Shown: one piece after another, positions 1 to 8,122 of the stretch
Position numbering within the stretch: the first letter of the stretch is position 1
Layout of the letters: every line of letters starts with the position of its first letter
DNA from: CAVPGP01 sp963718065
GTDB lineage: Bacteria; Actinomycetota; Thermoleophilia; Gaiellales; Gaiellaceae
Direction: 5' to 3'
DNA: 64,000 nt
Assembly (NCBI GenBank): GCA_963718065.1
Contig: CAVQYE010000021.1
Coordinates: forward strand, 48,824 to 112,823
The notes under the pieces: generated by a model
What the model saw: only the letters and a program-made list of their open reading frames with translations
Told to the model about the DNA's origin: nothing
The model's database searches: none
Program-made: the position numbers and the translations under genes

Positions 1-656
1 TACCACGTCGACGCCGTCTGCGTACGGCCGTCCCAAGGCGCGAGGGTGATGCTCTTGATCGTCTGGACTGCGATTCCTCGCTGGGCGCAGACAGAGGCGA
101 GCGCCTCGAAGTCGGCGGCGTACCGCTCATCGCGCATCTGGACGTAGCTGTAAGGAAGCAGCACCGAGTCGAACGGAAAGCGCTCGAGGCTGCGGAGGTG
201 CATCCTCGCGACCGTCAGCCCGTGCCCCGTGACGCCGATGAAGCGAATGAGCCCCTCGTCACGCGCCTCGATCGCGGCCTCGAGCGCACCGCCTTCCCGG
301 AGCGCGAACTCCCACTCGATCACGTCGACGAGGTTGTGCAGCTGGAGCAAGTCGATCCGATCGACGCCGAGGCGCTCGAGCGAGCGATGAATTTCCTCGC
401 GCGCGCCTGCGTAATCGCGCTCGCCCGTCTTGGTCGCGAGGAAGAACCGATCGCGATCGCGAGCCAGCCACGGTGCGATCCGAAGCTCGGAATCGCCATA
501 CGAGGCGGCTGTGTCGATGTGGTTCACGTCATGCTCGAGGAGCAGTTCGAGCGCATCGTCCGCCACGGCCTGCGAGACCGACCCGAGCGCCGCCGCGCCG
601 AAGATCGTTCGCGAGCTCTCGTGGCCGGTCATCCCGAAGGGCGCTCTCTCGATCAC
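1..656 (-). CDS. Aldo/keto reductase family protein (partial, 3' end outside window)
   Basis: Reading the minus strand from a GTG at 656 gives about 218 residues that run off the left edge without a stop, so the C-terminus is missing. The protein opens with a short loop, then a TIM-barrel-like stretch containing HIDTAASYGDSE, which carries the Asp and Tyr expected in the aldo/keto reductase active site. The catalytic Lys is likely in FLATKTG, and LGVDRIDLLQLHN, EGLIRFIGVTGHG and SVLLPYSYVQ follow. These are hallmarks of the predicted-oxidoreductase branch of NADPH-dependent aldo/keto reductases. The substrate cannot be told. It starts 9 bases after the stop of the Erm-like gene on the same strand, so the two may be co-transcribed. 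An ATG eight codons downstream is an alternative start. Confidence 0.85.
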   Translation of the reverse strand, partial: MIERAPFGMTGHESSRTIFGAAALGSVSQAVADDALELLLEHDVNHIDTAASYGDSELRIAPWLARDRDRFFLATKTGERDYAGAREEIHRSLERLGVDRIDLLQLHNLVDVIEWEFALREGGALEAAIEARDEGLIRFIGVTGHGLTVARMHLRSLERFPFDSVLLPYSYVQMRDERYAADFEALASVCAQRGIAVQTIKSITLAPWDGRTQTASTW

Positions 657-665
657 GACCGAAGG

Positions 666-1436
666 CTAGCTCCCGCGGCGAACTCTTGAGCCCGGTTGCG
701 GTTGACAGAGAAAGAGGGCTGCCCACTGGTGAGCGTCCAGGTCACGCGGAGTGACCCCTCTTTCAGCGACGGATTTCAGCGAGCGAGGATGCGCCGCCGC
801 GCGGAGCCCGCGCCGAAAGCCGAGGGCGACGAAACGGCGGTAGCCGGTCACGGCACTCGGTGGGATCAAGGGTTCGGAGCGCCGTCGGAACACCAGCACG
901 CCCGCGTCCACGGCCGGCGGAGGATCGAAGGCCGTCCGTGGCAGCCGCCTGCTGACGCTGATCTCGTAGAACGCACTCCAGATCACCCCGTTCAGAGAGC
1001 TCGGCCAGGGAAGAGCCCTCTTCACGGCCACTCCCCACTGAACGACAAGGTCGGCCCGAAGCAGCGGCGTCAGCGGATCATCGAAGAGCAAGTGCAGAAG
1101 GTCGGTCGTTCGATGGAACGGCAGGTTGGAGACAACGCGAAACGGTTCGTTGGGCAGCTGGAAATCCGTCGCGTCAGCCTCGATCACCTCGACGTTGCGC
1201 CAGCGTCCGCGGAGACGGGCCGCCCACTCCGGATCCAGCTCAACGGCGAGGACATGATCAGCCACGCGCGCCAGCTCCGCGGTCAGCAGCCCGCTGCCGG
1301 CGCCCAGTTCAAGAGCGAGATCACCCGCGCCGACGCAGGCGCCGTCGACCAGTTGCGCCGCCAGTTCCTTGTCGCGGAGAAAGTGCTGGCTACGAGCCGC
1401 TGGGCGCCGCGCACTCTGTGCGCGCCGGCCTGCCAC
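666..1436 (-). CDS. Erm-like 23S rRNA adenine N6-methyltransferase
   Basis: A 256-residue Rossmann methyltransferase of the KsgA/Erm superfamily, expected to methylate an adenine N6 in rRNA using S-adenosylmethionine. Visible motifs are SQHFLRD at residues 16-22 (the SQNFL box), ELGAGSGLL at 43-51 (SAM motif I), an acidic VELDPE loop near 65, and SNLPFH at 103-108 (motif IV, N-L/I-P-Y/F). The stretch FRVVSNLPFHRTTDLL followed by ADLVVQ resembles actinobacterial Erm proteins more than housekeeping RsmA, and the length fits Erm. If it modifies 23S A2058 it would give intrinsic macrolide resistance, but this is inference. A divergent RsmA remains possible, and no other rsmA is seen in the window. 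The aldo/keto reductase follows at a 9-base gap. Confidence 0.8.
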   Translation of the reverse strand: MAGRRAQSARRPAARSQHFLRDKELAAQLVDGACVGAGDLALELGAGSGLLTAELARVADHVLAVELDPEWAARLRGRWRNVEVIEADATDFQLPNEPFRVVSNLPFHRTTDLLHLLFDDPLTPLLRADLVVQWGVAVKRALPWPSSLNGVIWSAFYEISVSRRLPRTAFDPPPAVDAGVLVFRRRSEPLIPPSAVTGYRRFVALGFRRGLRAAAHPRSLKSVAERGVTPRDLDAHQWAALFLCQPQPGSRVRRGS

Positions 1437-1500
1437 GGAGGAACCGGGTCGTGGTCATCGAGGCGGAGTCTAACGACTCGCAGGGCTGGATCGGCGGGTG

Positions 1501-1785
1501 CTAGTCGGCCATGCGGAACGCAACGTCGTACTTCGCGACCGACGTGCGCTGACCCGGCGTGTCGCCCGCCGGCATCGCACTCAGCGCTTCGTCTCCCTGC
1601 CGGTAGTCGTCCTCGGTCTCGAAGAAGACGATCACGAGGGACTTCTCGGCTTCCGGATCGTGAAGGACGATGATCTCTTGTGCCGGCACGTTGTCCGGCC
1701 GTTCGCTGCCCTGCATCTCGCGCTGCATCTCGGCAATCCGTTCGCTGCTGACGCCATCAAAGGCCACGACTCGTGCGAGCGCCAT
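1501..1785 (-). CDS. Small ABM-type (dimeric alpha/beta barrel) protein
   Basis: A 94-residue cytoplasmic protein starting ALARVVAFDGVSSERIAEM, with a strand-helix-strand pattern and the late segment SLVIVFFETEDDYRQGDEAL. This is the usual layout of antibiotic-biosynthesis-monooxygenase-like or stress-responsive dimeric alpha/beta-barrel proteins, where a helix after the FFETEEDY-type strand packs on a ferredoxin-like sheet. Members bind or oxidise small aromatic molecules or haem, but no catalytic residue is diagnostic here, so no function is assigned. It ends 64 bases from the erm-like start on the same strand. An AGGAGG-like sequence lies just before the ATG at 1785. Confidence 0.6.
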   Translation of the reverse strand: MALARVVAFDGVSSERIAEMQREMQGSERPDNVPAQEIIVLHDPEAEKSLVIVFFETEDDYRQGDEALSAMPAGDTPGQRTSVAKYDVAFRMAD

Positions 1786-1895
1786 GCTGCCTCCTCTAGT
1801 TCGCGGGGTTCGGTTGACCTTAGACCTTCCGGCGGGCCTGAGACCGAGTGTGAGCGACCAGCGGACCAGATCGGTCGCCTGGGCCAGTGTTGCTC

Positions 1896-2906
1896 CTATG
1901 TCAATAGCGGCTCGTTTTTGAGGGTGGTGTAGACGGTGCGGGCGAGTTGTCGTTTGAGGCAGCGGATCGCTTCGCGGCGGCTCTTGCCTTCGGCCTGTTT
2001 GCGTTCGAGGTAGGCGCGTGCCGGGGGTGGACGCGTCCCTGGGTGACCGCGATCCGGTGCAGGGCGCAGTTGAGTTGGCGGTTGCCGCCGCGGTCGAGGC
2101 GGTGGCGTTGGTGTTTGCCGGAGCTGGCGTCGAGTGGGGCGACGCCGGCGTGGCGAGCCAGTTGGGCGTCGGTTCGGAAGCGGGCGATCGGGCCGATCTC
2201 GCAGAGCAGCTTCGCGGCGCTCAAGGGCCCGCAGCCGGCAAGCTCGAGCAGCCGTGGCGCGAGCGCCTGCGTGCGCGCCCGCAGTTCGCGCTCGAGCTCG
2301 CCGACCGAGCGGGTCAAGCTGCGGCAACGAGCGAGCAGGTCGCGGGCGGTCCGCACCTGCGTTGTCTGCTCTCGGCGGGCGAGCTGCCGTGCGACCCGAT
2401 CGATCCAGACGGCGCGGTCGAGCGCGCCCAGCGGCACCGTCAGGGTCGGGTCGAGCTCGTGCAGGTGCCAGCGCAGCCGTTGCTGGCGCGGCGCCGTTCG
2501 GCGACGAGGTCGTCGCGGTGGTCGACCGAGCAGCTTCAGCTCCCGCAACGTCTCCTCGCCGGCACGCGGACCGTCCAATGACGGCTCTTGCAGCGCGGCC
2601 CGGGCGACGGCGAGCGCGTCGATCGCGTCCGACTTGCCGCGGCTACGGCCGCGTCGGCGCTGCGGCGCGGTCAGTCGGGGCGGCACCCGCACCAGCCGCT
2701 CGCCCGCAGCGAGCAGCGTCTGCTCGAGACCACGGGTGACGTGCCGGCAGTCCTCCACCGCCCAGAGCAGTTCCTCACCCAGCGAGCGCGCCCAGGCAAG
2801 CACGCGCTCATCGACCGGGCAGCACACTCCGCGAGCGCCCGCCCGAGCTCGTCGACGGCGACGGCCGTCAGCGAGTGCTTGTGTACGTCCACTCCGATCA
2901 CGATCA
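1896..2906 (-). pseudogene. IS110-family transposase remnant, several frameshifts
   Basis: Pieces of one IS110-type DEDD transposase lie in all three minus-strand frames. The N-terminus begins IVIGVDVHKHSLTAVAVDE (catalytic Asp) from an ATG at 2906. A second frame carries WAVEDCRHVTRGLEQTL, GKSDAIDALAVARAAL and the C-terminal transposase_20 part with GCGPLSAAKLLCEIGP and HAGVAPLDASSG. The last 45 residues (AYLERKQAEGKSRREA, ending NEPLLT) are in a third frame. Indels are evident near 2,830, near 2,030, and as a compensating pair near 2,480-2,520 in the VDHR...LRWHLHEL segment. No intact product is possible. IS110 elements use a subterminal bridge RNA and lack long inverted repeats; I could not define ends. 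The 249 bases upstream (2,926-3,174) may hold left-end sequence. Confidence 0.85.
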
Positions 2907-3174
2907 TTCGACTCGCCTCCTCCAACGCTGGGGGCGACCGGCGAGCGGACAGACCTCAATCGAGGCAGCAGCCAAGCTCCTATCAGGTCACGCTCGGCGG
3001 TCTCGGGAAGGCGGCGGCGACACAACACTGGCAAGTCAACCTACGGGGCGACATGCGGGAATCGAGTCAGCCGCCGCCGACCCGAACTCTCAAACCCAGA
3101 CCAGACGACACACCCTCAGAGTGACATTGAGTGCGGGAATGTCCCCTGAGAGCTCTGTGTAACACTCGAACCCA

Positions 3175-3672
3175 GTGGAGACATTCGCGGATGTCGCGGC
3201 GCTACTCGGCAAGGACGACGAACTGCAGCAGGAGCACGCTGTTGTTGAAGGTGTCCAGCGCGAGCTACAGGTCTCCCCTTCGTCACTCGCGGCGGCGAGC
3301 GCGACCTGGGAGGACCCCTACCTCCGTCTTAGCTTCACGCACAAGGATGGGACGGTCCTCACGGTCACACATGGGGACGGATATACCGAGATCACCGCTG
3401 GCAACGTGGAGTACAAGGGCTATCTCGATCCGTCGTCGCTTGTCGAAGTGCTAGCCGGCGCTTTCTGCGGTCGAGTGGACCACGTTGAGCAGACGCGCTT
3501 CGGTTACCAGGTGGGCGAGTACTTCGAGCTTGTCGGTGAGGAGCGGCGGCTCGGCTTCAGCCGAACCCCAGGTGTTGCAACGTTCTTCCTCGGCCGGCTC
3601 CCTCTTGCGTCGGAGTCGATCCACAGGTGGCGTCTCTCATTCGAGAGCACGCCAGCCGTCGCTGGCGGCTAG
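3175..3672 (+). CDS. Hypothetical protein, 165 aa
   Basis: An open frame from a GTG at 3175, not recognised as any family. The product is soluble and acidic, with an alternating-strand middle (LRLSFTHKDGTVLTVTHGDG, ITAGNVEYKGYLDP) and no signal peptide, membrane segment or cysteine motif except one Cys near residue 99. It has a slightly lower GC content than neighbouring genes and sits between a dead IS110 element and the tRNA-fMet gene, a typical place for acquired DNA. The start may have been altered by the insertion, since no good ribosome-binding site precedes the GTG. The coding call rests on frame length and a plausible composition only. Confidence 0.5.
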   Translation: METFADVAALLGKDDELQQEHAVVEGVQRELQVSPSSLAAASATWEDPYLRLSFTHKDGTVLTVTHGDGYTEITAGNVEYKGYLDPSSLVEVLAGAFCGRVDHVEQTRFGYQVGEYFELVGEERRLGFSRTPGVATFFLGRLPLASESIHRWRLSFESTPAVAGG

Positions 3673-3767
3673 ACAACTGCCTGGGCCAGCGTGCTTACGC
3701 CAGACCCATCTGCGGTGCGGGCAAAGTCAGGCGAAAGTTGTGGGCCACTGAGTTGGCCCTGTGCAAG

Positions 3768-3791
3768 AAAAAGCCCCGTTTCCGGGGCTTT
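3768..3791 (-). terminator. Intrinsic terminator of the tRNA-fMet gene
   Basis: On the minus strand a GC-rich 8-9 bp stem (AAGCCCCG paired with CGGGGCTT, four-base loop) is followed by a run of five T. It starts six bases past the tRNA 3' end, so it most likely ends the tRNA transcript. Confidence 0.85.
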
Positions 3792-3796
3792 CTTCA

Positions 3797-3870
3797 TAGC
3801 GGGGGCAGGATTTGAACCTGCGACCTCCGGGTTATGAGCCCGGCGAGCTACCTGACTGCTCCACCCCGCG
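3797..3870 (-). tRNA. Initiator tRNA-fMet (CAT)
   Basis: A 74-base cloverleaf on the minus strand. The acceptor begins CGCGGGG and ends CCCCGCT plus A73, so position 1 (C) does not pair with position 72 (U), the hallmark of bacterial initiator tRNA. The anticodon stem has GGGCTCATAACCC, with the three G-C pairs typical of initiators and anticodon CAT. The T-loop is GGTTCAAATCC. CCA is not encoded. The C1-U72 form matches actinobacterial initiators. Confidence 0.95.
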
Positions 3871-3892
3871 TCGCTGGGCGGGATTCTAGCAA

Positions 3893-4363
3893 CTAGCTCC
3901 CCGAATCGTCGCTTGTGCGGAAGCCGATCTTGCGGTGCGTGCCGTCGCAAAACGGCTTGTTCTGGGAGCCGCCGCAACGGCAGAGCGCGAGCCGCGTGTC
4001 CTCGCGGATCAGGTTGCCGTCGGCGTCCTCGATCCGCAGCCGGCCGCGAACGAAGAGCGGGCCGTCGGGGCGCGGCACGACGACCTGCTCTGCCGGCGGC
4101 TCCTCCCGCGGACCACCGTCGAGGCGCCGGTAGTGCAGCGCCCCGGTCGGGCATGACTCCACCGCCTCGGCGATCCGGTCGGCGTCGGCCGCCTCGATCC
4201 GGACCCACGGGCGCTCCTCCGCCCTGAACACCTCGGGCAGCCGGTGGATGCAGCTCTGCGTGTGGATGCACAGCCTCGGCTCCCACTCGACCTCGATCCG
4301 GTCGTCGCCGTACACCCGGGCGACGCCACGGCGGCGGCGCTCCTCCTGGAGCTCTTCGCTCAT
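3893..4363 (-). CDS. Fe-S protein: (4Fe-4S) mono-cluster domain plus CDGSH domain
   Basis: A 156-residue soluble protein with two iron-sulfur modules. Residues 25-80 form a divergent ferredoxin-like Fer4_19 domain with C32, C38 and C71 (LCIHTQSCIHR, ESCPTGALHY). Residues 115-150 form a CDGSH zinc-finger-like domain with CRCGGSQNKPFCDGTH, supplying C128, C130, C139 and H143, the three-Cys/one-His set that binds a 2Fe-2S cluster. Proteins with this pairing are thought to be electron-transfer or cluster-handling proteins; the partner is unknown. The start ATG overlaps the stop of nothing upstream, while its own start codon region overlaps the stop of the GNAT gene by 4 bases (ATGA), indicating translational coupling. 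Confidence 0.85.
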   Translation of the reverse strand: MSEELQEERRRRGVARVYGDDRIEVEWEPRLCIHTQSCIHRLPEVFRAEERPWVRIEAADADRIAEAVESCPTGALHYRRLDGGPREEPPAEQVVVPRPDGPLFVRGRLRIEDADGNLIREDTRLALCRCGGSQNKPFCDGTHRKIGFRTSDDSGS

Positions 4364-4653
4364 CGGGGACTCCCCTCTGCGTAGTCCGGGTGGCTGCGGA
4401 TGTACTCGCGCACGAACGGGCAGAACGGAACTGCCCGGACGCCGCGCTCGCGCAGGTCGTCGAGAGCGCCCTTGACGAGCACGCTGCCGAGCCCGTGCCC
4501 TTCGTGGGCCGGGTCGATATCCGTGTGCACGAGGACGACTCGTTCCGGCTCGAGGCGGTAGAGGAGGAAGCCGAGCACCTCGCCGTCTCGGATCAGCTCA
4601 TACCGCAGCTCCGGCCGGTTGTCCCTCACCGTCAGGGCCGCCGTGTCGTGCAT
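4360..4653 (-). CDS. GNAT-like N-acetyltransferase (YjdJ type)
   Basis: A 97-residue minimal acetyltransferase of the N-acetyltransferase_14/YjdJ type. It has the acetyl-CoA binding loop in HTDIDPAHEGHGLGSVLVKG and the late CPFVREYIRSHPDY motif characteristic of this short family. An acceptor substrate is not known for the family. It is the first gene of a two-gene unit with the CDGSH protein, which it overlaps by 4 bases. The divergent MFS gene begins 33 bases away, so the promoters must lie in that short gap. Confidence 0.8.
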   Translation of the reverse strand: MHDTAALTVRDNRPELRYELIRDGEVLGFLLYRLEPERVVLVHTDIDPAHEGHGLGSVLVKGALDDLRERGVRAVPFCPFVREYIRSHPDYAEGSPR

Positions 4654-4685
4654 CGCCCCAGCCTAGAGGCTTATACGGTGCCGCG

Positions 4686-5924
4686 GTGAGCTTCCTGCCG
4701 CCTGTTTTCCAGATGCGCGACTACCGGCTGCTGTGGCTCGCGATGGTCGCCATGAGCCTGGCGAATCAGATGACCGCGGTCGCCATCGGCTGGCAGGTCT
4801 ACGCGATCCGGCACCACCCGCTCGACCTCGGACTGATCGGGCTGGCGGAGTTCCTTCCGCTGCCGCTGCTCGCTCTGCCCGCGGGTCAGCTCGCCGACCG
4901 GCTGTCGCGACGCCTCGTCTTCGCCGCATCGCTCGTCCTCGAGATCGCGATCGCGGCGATGCTGCTCGTCGTCACCATCGGAGGGGCGACAGAGCTCTGG
5001 CCGTTCCTGGCGCTGGCGGGCGCCACCGGTGTCGCGGGCGCGATCGGCTCGCCCGCCGCGCGAGCCCTGCCGACAGCCCTCGTGCCGACCGAGATGCTGG
5101 CCGCCGCGATGGCGCTTCGCTCGATGGGTGGACAGGCGGCGGTGATCGCCGGGCCGGCGGTCGGCGGCATCCTCTTCGCGATCCAGCCAGAGCTCGTCTA
5201 TGTGGTCGCGATCGGGATCGGCGTCTTCGCGCTCGCGGCGGCGCTCGCGATCCGCACAAGCGGGACGGTCGAGCGAAGCGAATTGGACGAGCCGCCGCCC
5301 CGGCTCGAGAGCCTGCTCGCGGGCATCCGTTTCGTACGGCGGACACCCGTGCTGCTGGGGGCGATCACGCTCGACCTCTTTGCGGTGCTCTTCGGCGGCG
5401 CGGTCGCGCTCCTGCCGTTGTTCGCCGTCTCGGTGCTCCACGTCGGACCGACCGGCCTCGGCATCCTGCGCAGCACCCCGGCCATCGGCGCGCTCGTGGC
5501 CGGAGCGATCCTGGCCCGGCGCCCGCTGCACGGCCACGCGGGCCGGACGCTGCTCGTCGTCGTCGCCGTCTTCGGCGCCAGCATGGTGGTGTTCGGGCTC
5601 TCACACGTCTTCCTCCTCTCCGCCGCTGCGCTGGCGGTGAGCGGTTTCGCCGACATGATCAGCATGAACATCCGGTCGACGACCGTCGCGCTCGCGACGC
5701 CCGATGCGCTGCGAGGCCGCGTGAACGCCGTCGAGATGGTGTTCATCAGCGCCTCGAACGAGCTCGGCGCCTTCGAGTCGGGCGTCGCAGCCGCGCTCAT
5801 CGGCGCGGTGCCGGCGGTCGTCATCGGCGGCTTCGCGACGATCGCGCTCGCAGCCGTCTGGGCGAAGGTCTTCCCCGCTCTGGCGAAGATCGACCGGCTC
5901 GAAGAGCTCCGCCCGGCGGCCTAG
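4686..5924 (+). CDS. MFS transporter, EntS-like (MFS_3)
   Basis: A 412-residue polytopic membrane protein with about 12 hydrophobic segments. The N-terminus (LLWLAMVAMSLANQMTAVAIGWQVY) and the loop PAGQLADRLSRRLVF correspond to the MFS motif A region between helices 2 and 3. Overall similarity is to the enterobactin exporter/macrolide efflux branch, so it is probably a proton-coupled exporter of an unknown compound. The GTG start at 4686 gives SFLPPVFQMRDYRLLWL, the usual beginning of this family. Its TAG stop is the first three bases of a 170-base palindrome. Confidence 0.85.
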   Translation: MSFLPPVFQMRDYRLLWLAMVAMSLANQMTAVAIGWQVYAIRHHPLDLGLIGLAEFLPLPLLALPAGQLADRLSRRLVFAASLVLEIAIAAMLLVVTIGGATELWPFLALAGATGVAGAIGSPAARALPTALVPTEMLAAAMALRSMGGQAAVIAGPAVGGILFAIQPELVYVVAIGIGVFALAAALAIRTSGTVERSELDEPPPRLESLLAGIRFVRRTPVLLGAITLDLFAVLFGGAVALLPLFAVSVLHVGPTGLGILRSTPAIGALVAGAILARRPLHGHAGRTLLVVVAVFGASMVVFGLSHVFLLSAAALAVSGFADMISMNIRSTTVALATPDALRGRVNAVEMVFISASNELGAFESGVAAALIGAVPAVVIGGFATIALAAVWAKVFPALAKIDRLEELRPAA

Positions 5925-6091
5925 GAGGGATTGGCGGAATATCGCTCGTCGTCGGGGTGCGATGCTCGTTCCGAGGCAAGGACGCAGGGAGTCTTCGTAG
6001 TGGTGCCTACGGATGCGACCGAGGACGCCGCATCGGGGCGAGCAGCGCGGCCCGACGACACAGTCGTTATTTCGCCAAGCCCTCCTTGCTA
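5922..6091. repeat. 170-nt imperfect palindrome between two convergent stop codons (family 2)
   Basis: The segment starts with the TAG stop of the MFS gene and ends with CTA, the complement of the TAG stop of the PAP2 gene. The left arm TAG-GAGGGATTGGCGGAATA pairs with the right end, read as TAG-CAAG-GAGGGCTTGGCG-AAATA, with one mismatch and a small bulge. Further in, CGTCGTCGGG pairs with CCCGACGACA and TGCTCG with CGAGCA, and a small CGTAG/CTACG hairpin sits near the centre. It would fold as one long rod in RNA or cruciform DNA. Function unknown; it could act as a two-way 3'-end structure or be a miniature mobile repeat. Confidence 0.75.
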
Positions 6092-6817
6092 GGCCGACGA
6101 CGGCTCGAAGAACCGGTTATGCCAGGCCCTCGGGCTGGTGATCAGGAAGCCGAGCCCCATGACGGCGTAGCCGGTGAGCGCGTCGAAGAGATAGTGATTG
6201 CCCGTGACGACGATCGTCAGCACGACCGCGATCGGGTAGGCGATGCCGACGAGCTTCCAGATCGGCTGCTTGGCGTACGTCAGGAGACCGACGCCGACGC
6301 CGAGCGCCCACCCGGCGTGCAGGCTCGGCACCGCGGCGACCGGGTTCGAGAACGACCGAGACGTCGGCGAGCCGATGTCGATGTTCGAGAGCTGGCGCAG
6401 CGTGTCGACGTACCCGCTGATCAGCCTGGGCGGCGCAGTCGGGAACCGCCAGTGGATGACGAGCGCGATTGCCGTCGCCATCAGGAAGCCGTTGCGGTAG
6501 CTTCGGAAGCCGTCGCGATTTGCGTGGTAGAGCCACAGGAAGAAGACACTCGTCAGCACGAAATGGCCGACGAAGTAAAAGACGTTCATCGCCTTGACGA
6601 CATCCGGCACCTCGAGGAACGCGCGCTGCAGCGATTGCTCCCAGGCGAAATGCATGAATCGCTCCCACGAGACGATCCGATGGGCATTGGCGGTGGCCTG
6701 GCTCCAGTCCGGCGTGATCCAGTGGCGAGCGAGGCGGTAGAGCTCGATCGCCCCCACGACGATCGCGATCTGGATCAAGCCGTAGTGCCTGGCGGCAAAA
6801 CGGCGCAGGGCAGACAT
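6089..6817 (-). CDS. PAP2-family membrane protein (inositolphosphotransferase-like)
   Basis: A 242-residue protein with about six membrane segments and the PAP2_3 signature: PSLHAGW (motif 2 with the catalytic His) and GNHYLFDALTGY (motif 3 His). It resembles actinobacterial phosphatidic-acid-phosphatase-like or inositol-phosphoceramide-synthase-like lipid enzymes that act at the membrane surface. The substrate is not deducible. I chose the ATG at 6817 (SALRRFAARHYG), because upstream ATGs at 6847 and 6985 would run into the divergent gene at 6855. The stop codon is the right end of the 170-nt palindrome. Confidence 0.75.
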   Translation of the reverse strand: MSALRRFAARHYGLIQIAIVVGAIELYRLARHWITPDWSQATANAHRIVSWERFMHFAWEQSLQRAFLEVPDVVKAMNVFYFVGHFVLTSVFFLWLYHANRDGFRSYRNGFLMATAIALVIHWRFPTAPPRLISGYVDTLRQLSNIDIGSPTSRSFSNPVAAVPSLHAGWALGVGVGLLTYAKQPIWKLVGIAYPIAVVLTIVVTGNHYLFDALTGYAVMGLGFLITSPRAWHNRFFEPSSA

Positions 6818-6854
6818 CCAGGCGATTCTAAAGGCCGTTGCTAGCATCGCCCAA

Positions 6855-7181
6855 ATGGGAGCCGTCTGGACCGGACTGGCAGTGCTCGTCGTCGCGTTCG
6901 TCGCCGGCCTGACGCTTGTCGCCGTTCGCGGCCTCGAGGCCTGGCGGGTGCTGCGCCGGTTCCAGGGCACCGTCGGCGAGGCCACGACCGCGCTGACCGA
7001 CGCTGCGACGCGGCTCGAAGCGCGGACCGGCGCGCTCGAGCAAGCAGCTCCGCGGCTGGAGCAGTCGGTCGGCCGGCTGCGCGCGAGCGTGGCGGTTCTT
7101 CAGATCGAGCTGGGCATTCTGCAAGCCGCCCGGGCGCCGCTGATGCGCGTCCGCTCTGCGGCCGTGCTCCTCCGCAAGTGA
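6855..7181 (+). CDS. Membrane-anchored coiled-coil protein, DUF948-like
   Basis: A 108-residue protein with one N-terminal transmembrane helix (WTGLAVLVVAFVAGLTLVAV) followed by an amphipathic helical tail rich in Ala, Leu, Glu and Arg with heptad-like spacing (residues 35-95). This matches the general plan of DUF948 proteins but the family match is weak. It overlaps the next gene, ppx, by GTGA, so the two are probably translated together. The promoter must lie in the 37-base divergent gap shared with the PAP2 gene. Confidence 0.65.
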   Translation: MGAVWTGLAVLVVAFVAGLTLVAVRGLEAWRVLRRFQGTVGEATTALTDAATRLEARTGALEQAAPRLEQSVGRLRASVAVLQIELGILQAARAPLMRVRSAAVLLRK

Positions 7182-8122
7182 CGCGCGTCGCGGCAGTCGA
7201 CCAGGGCACGAACACGACGCGATTGCTCGTCGCCGACGTCGAAGACGGACGGGTCGACGAGGTCGTGCGCCGCACGGCGTTCACCCGTCTCGGCGAGGGG
7301 GTCGACGCGCGCCGGCGCCTGCTCCCGGTCGCGATCGCGCGGGTGCGGAACGTTCTCTCGGACTACCGGCGTGAGGCGGAGTCACTGGGTGCCGAGCGAA
7401 CGCTCCTGATCGCGACGAGCGCCGTGCGCGACGCCGAGAACGGCGAAGCGTTCCTGGGCGAGATCGAATGGAGCTACGGGTTCACGACCCGCCTGCTGTC
7501 CGGCGAGGAGGAGGCGCACCTGTCGTTCCGGGGTGCGACGCTCGAGCGGGGCGGCAGCGACGGGCTCCTCGTCGTCGACATCGGCGGCGGCTCGACCGAG
7601 CTCGTCGCAGCCGACGTCGCGATCAGCCTCGATGTCGGCAGCGTGCGCCTGACGGAGCAATTCCTGGCGTCTGATCCTCCTTCGGCCGCGGAGCTCTCGG
7701 CGGGTGCAGCGTCCGTGCGCGAGCTCCTGGCGAAGCGCGTCCCGGAGGACTTCGCCCCGCGCGAAGCGATCGGCGTCGCCGGCACGGTGACCTCGCTCGC
7801 CGCGCTCGACCTCGGCCTGCTCGGCTACGACCGCGAGCGCGTCCACGGTGTCCGGCTGACCGCCGAGGGAGTGGCAACGCAACTGGCGCGGCTGGAAGCG
7901 CTGCCGGTCGCCGAGCGCAGGAACGTGCCGGCGCTGGAGCCGGAGCGGGCACCGGTGATCGTCGCCGGTGCGATCGTGCTGCATGAGGTGCTGGCCCACT
8001 TCGGACTGGACGCGATCGAGGCGAGCGAGCGCGACATCCTCGACGCCACGGCACTCGAAGCCGCGGCGCTGCCCGGGCCCGTCGAGGGCGACGCGCCGCC
8101 GGGGGCATACACGTGCTGCTGA
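7178..8122 (+). CDS. ppx: Ppx/GppA family exopolyphosphatase
   Basis: A 314-residue member of the sugar kinase/Hsp70 ATPase fold that removes terminal phosphate from polyphosphate (or hydrolyses pppGpp). Motifs: AAVDQGTNTTRLLVAD at residues 5-20 (phosphate 1), LLIATSAVRDAENGE at 76-90, SGEEEAHLS with the catalytic Glu near 110-112, DIGGGSTELV at 134-143 (phosphate 2), and GVAGTVTSLAALDLGL. It is the short two-domain form without the C-terminal HD part, as in actinobacterial Ppx proteins. The GTG start overlaps the upstream stop, and the stop overlaps the start of a lipoprotein gene by 10 bases. Confidence 0.9.
   Translation: MTRVAAVDQGTNTTRLLVADVEDGRVDEVVRRTAFTRLGEGVDARRRLLPVAIARVRNVLSDYRREAESLGAERTLLIATSAVRDAENGEAFLGEIEWSYGFTTRLLSGEEEAHLSFRGATLERGGSDGLLVVDIGGGSTELVAADVAISLDVGSVRLTEQFLASDPPSAAELSAGAASVRELLAKRVPEDFAPREAIGVAGTVTSLAALDLGLLGYDRERVHGVRLTAEGVATQLARLEALPVAERRNVPALEPERAPVIVAGAIVLHEVLAHFGLDAIEASERDILDATALEAAALPGPVEGDAPPGAYTCC

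Noticed and set aside
1896..3174. An active IS110 element with bridge RNA
   Set aside because: The transposase is split over three frames and no element ends could be set, so it is treated as a relic.
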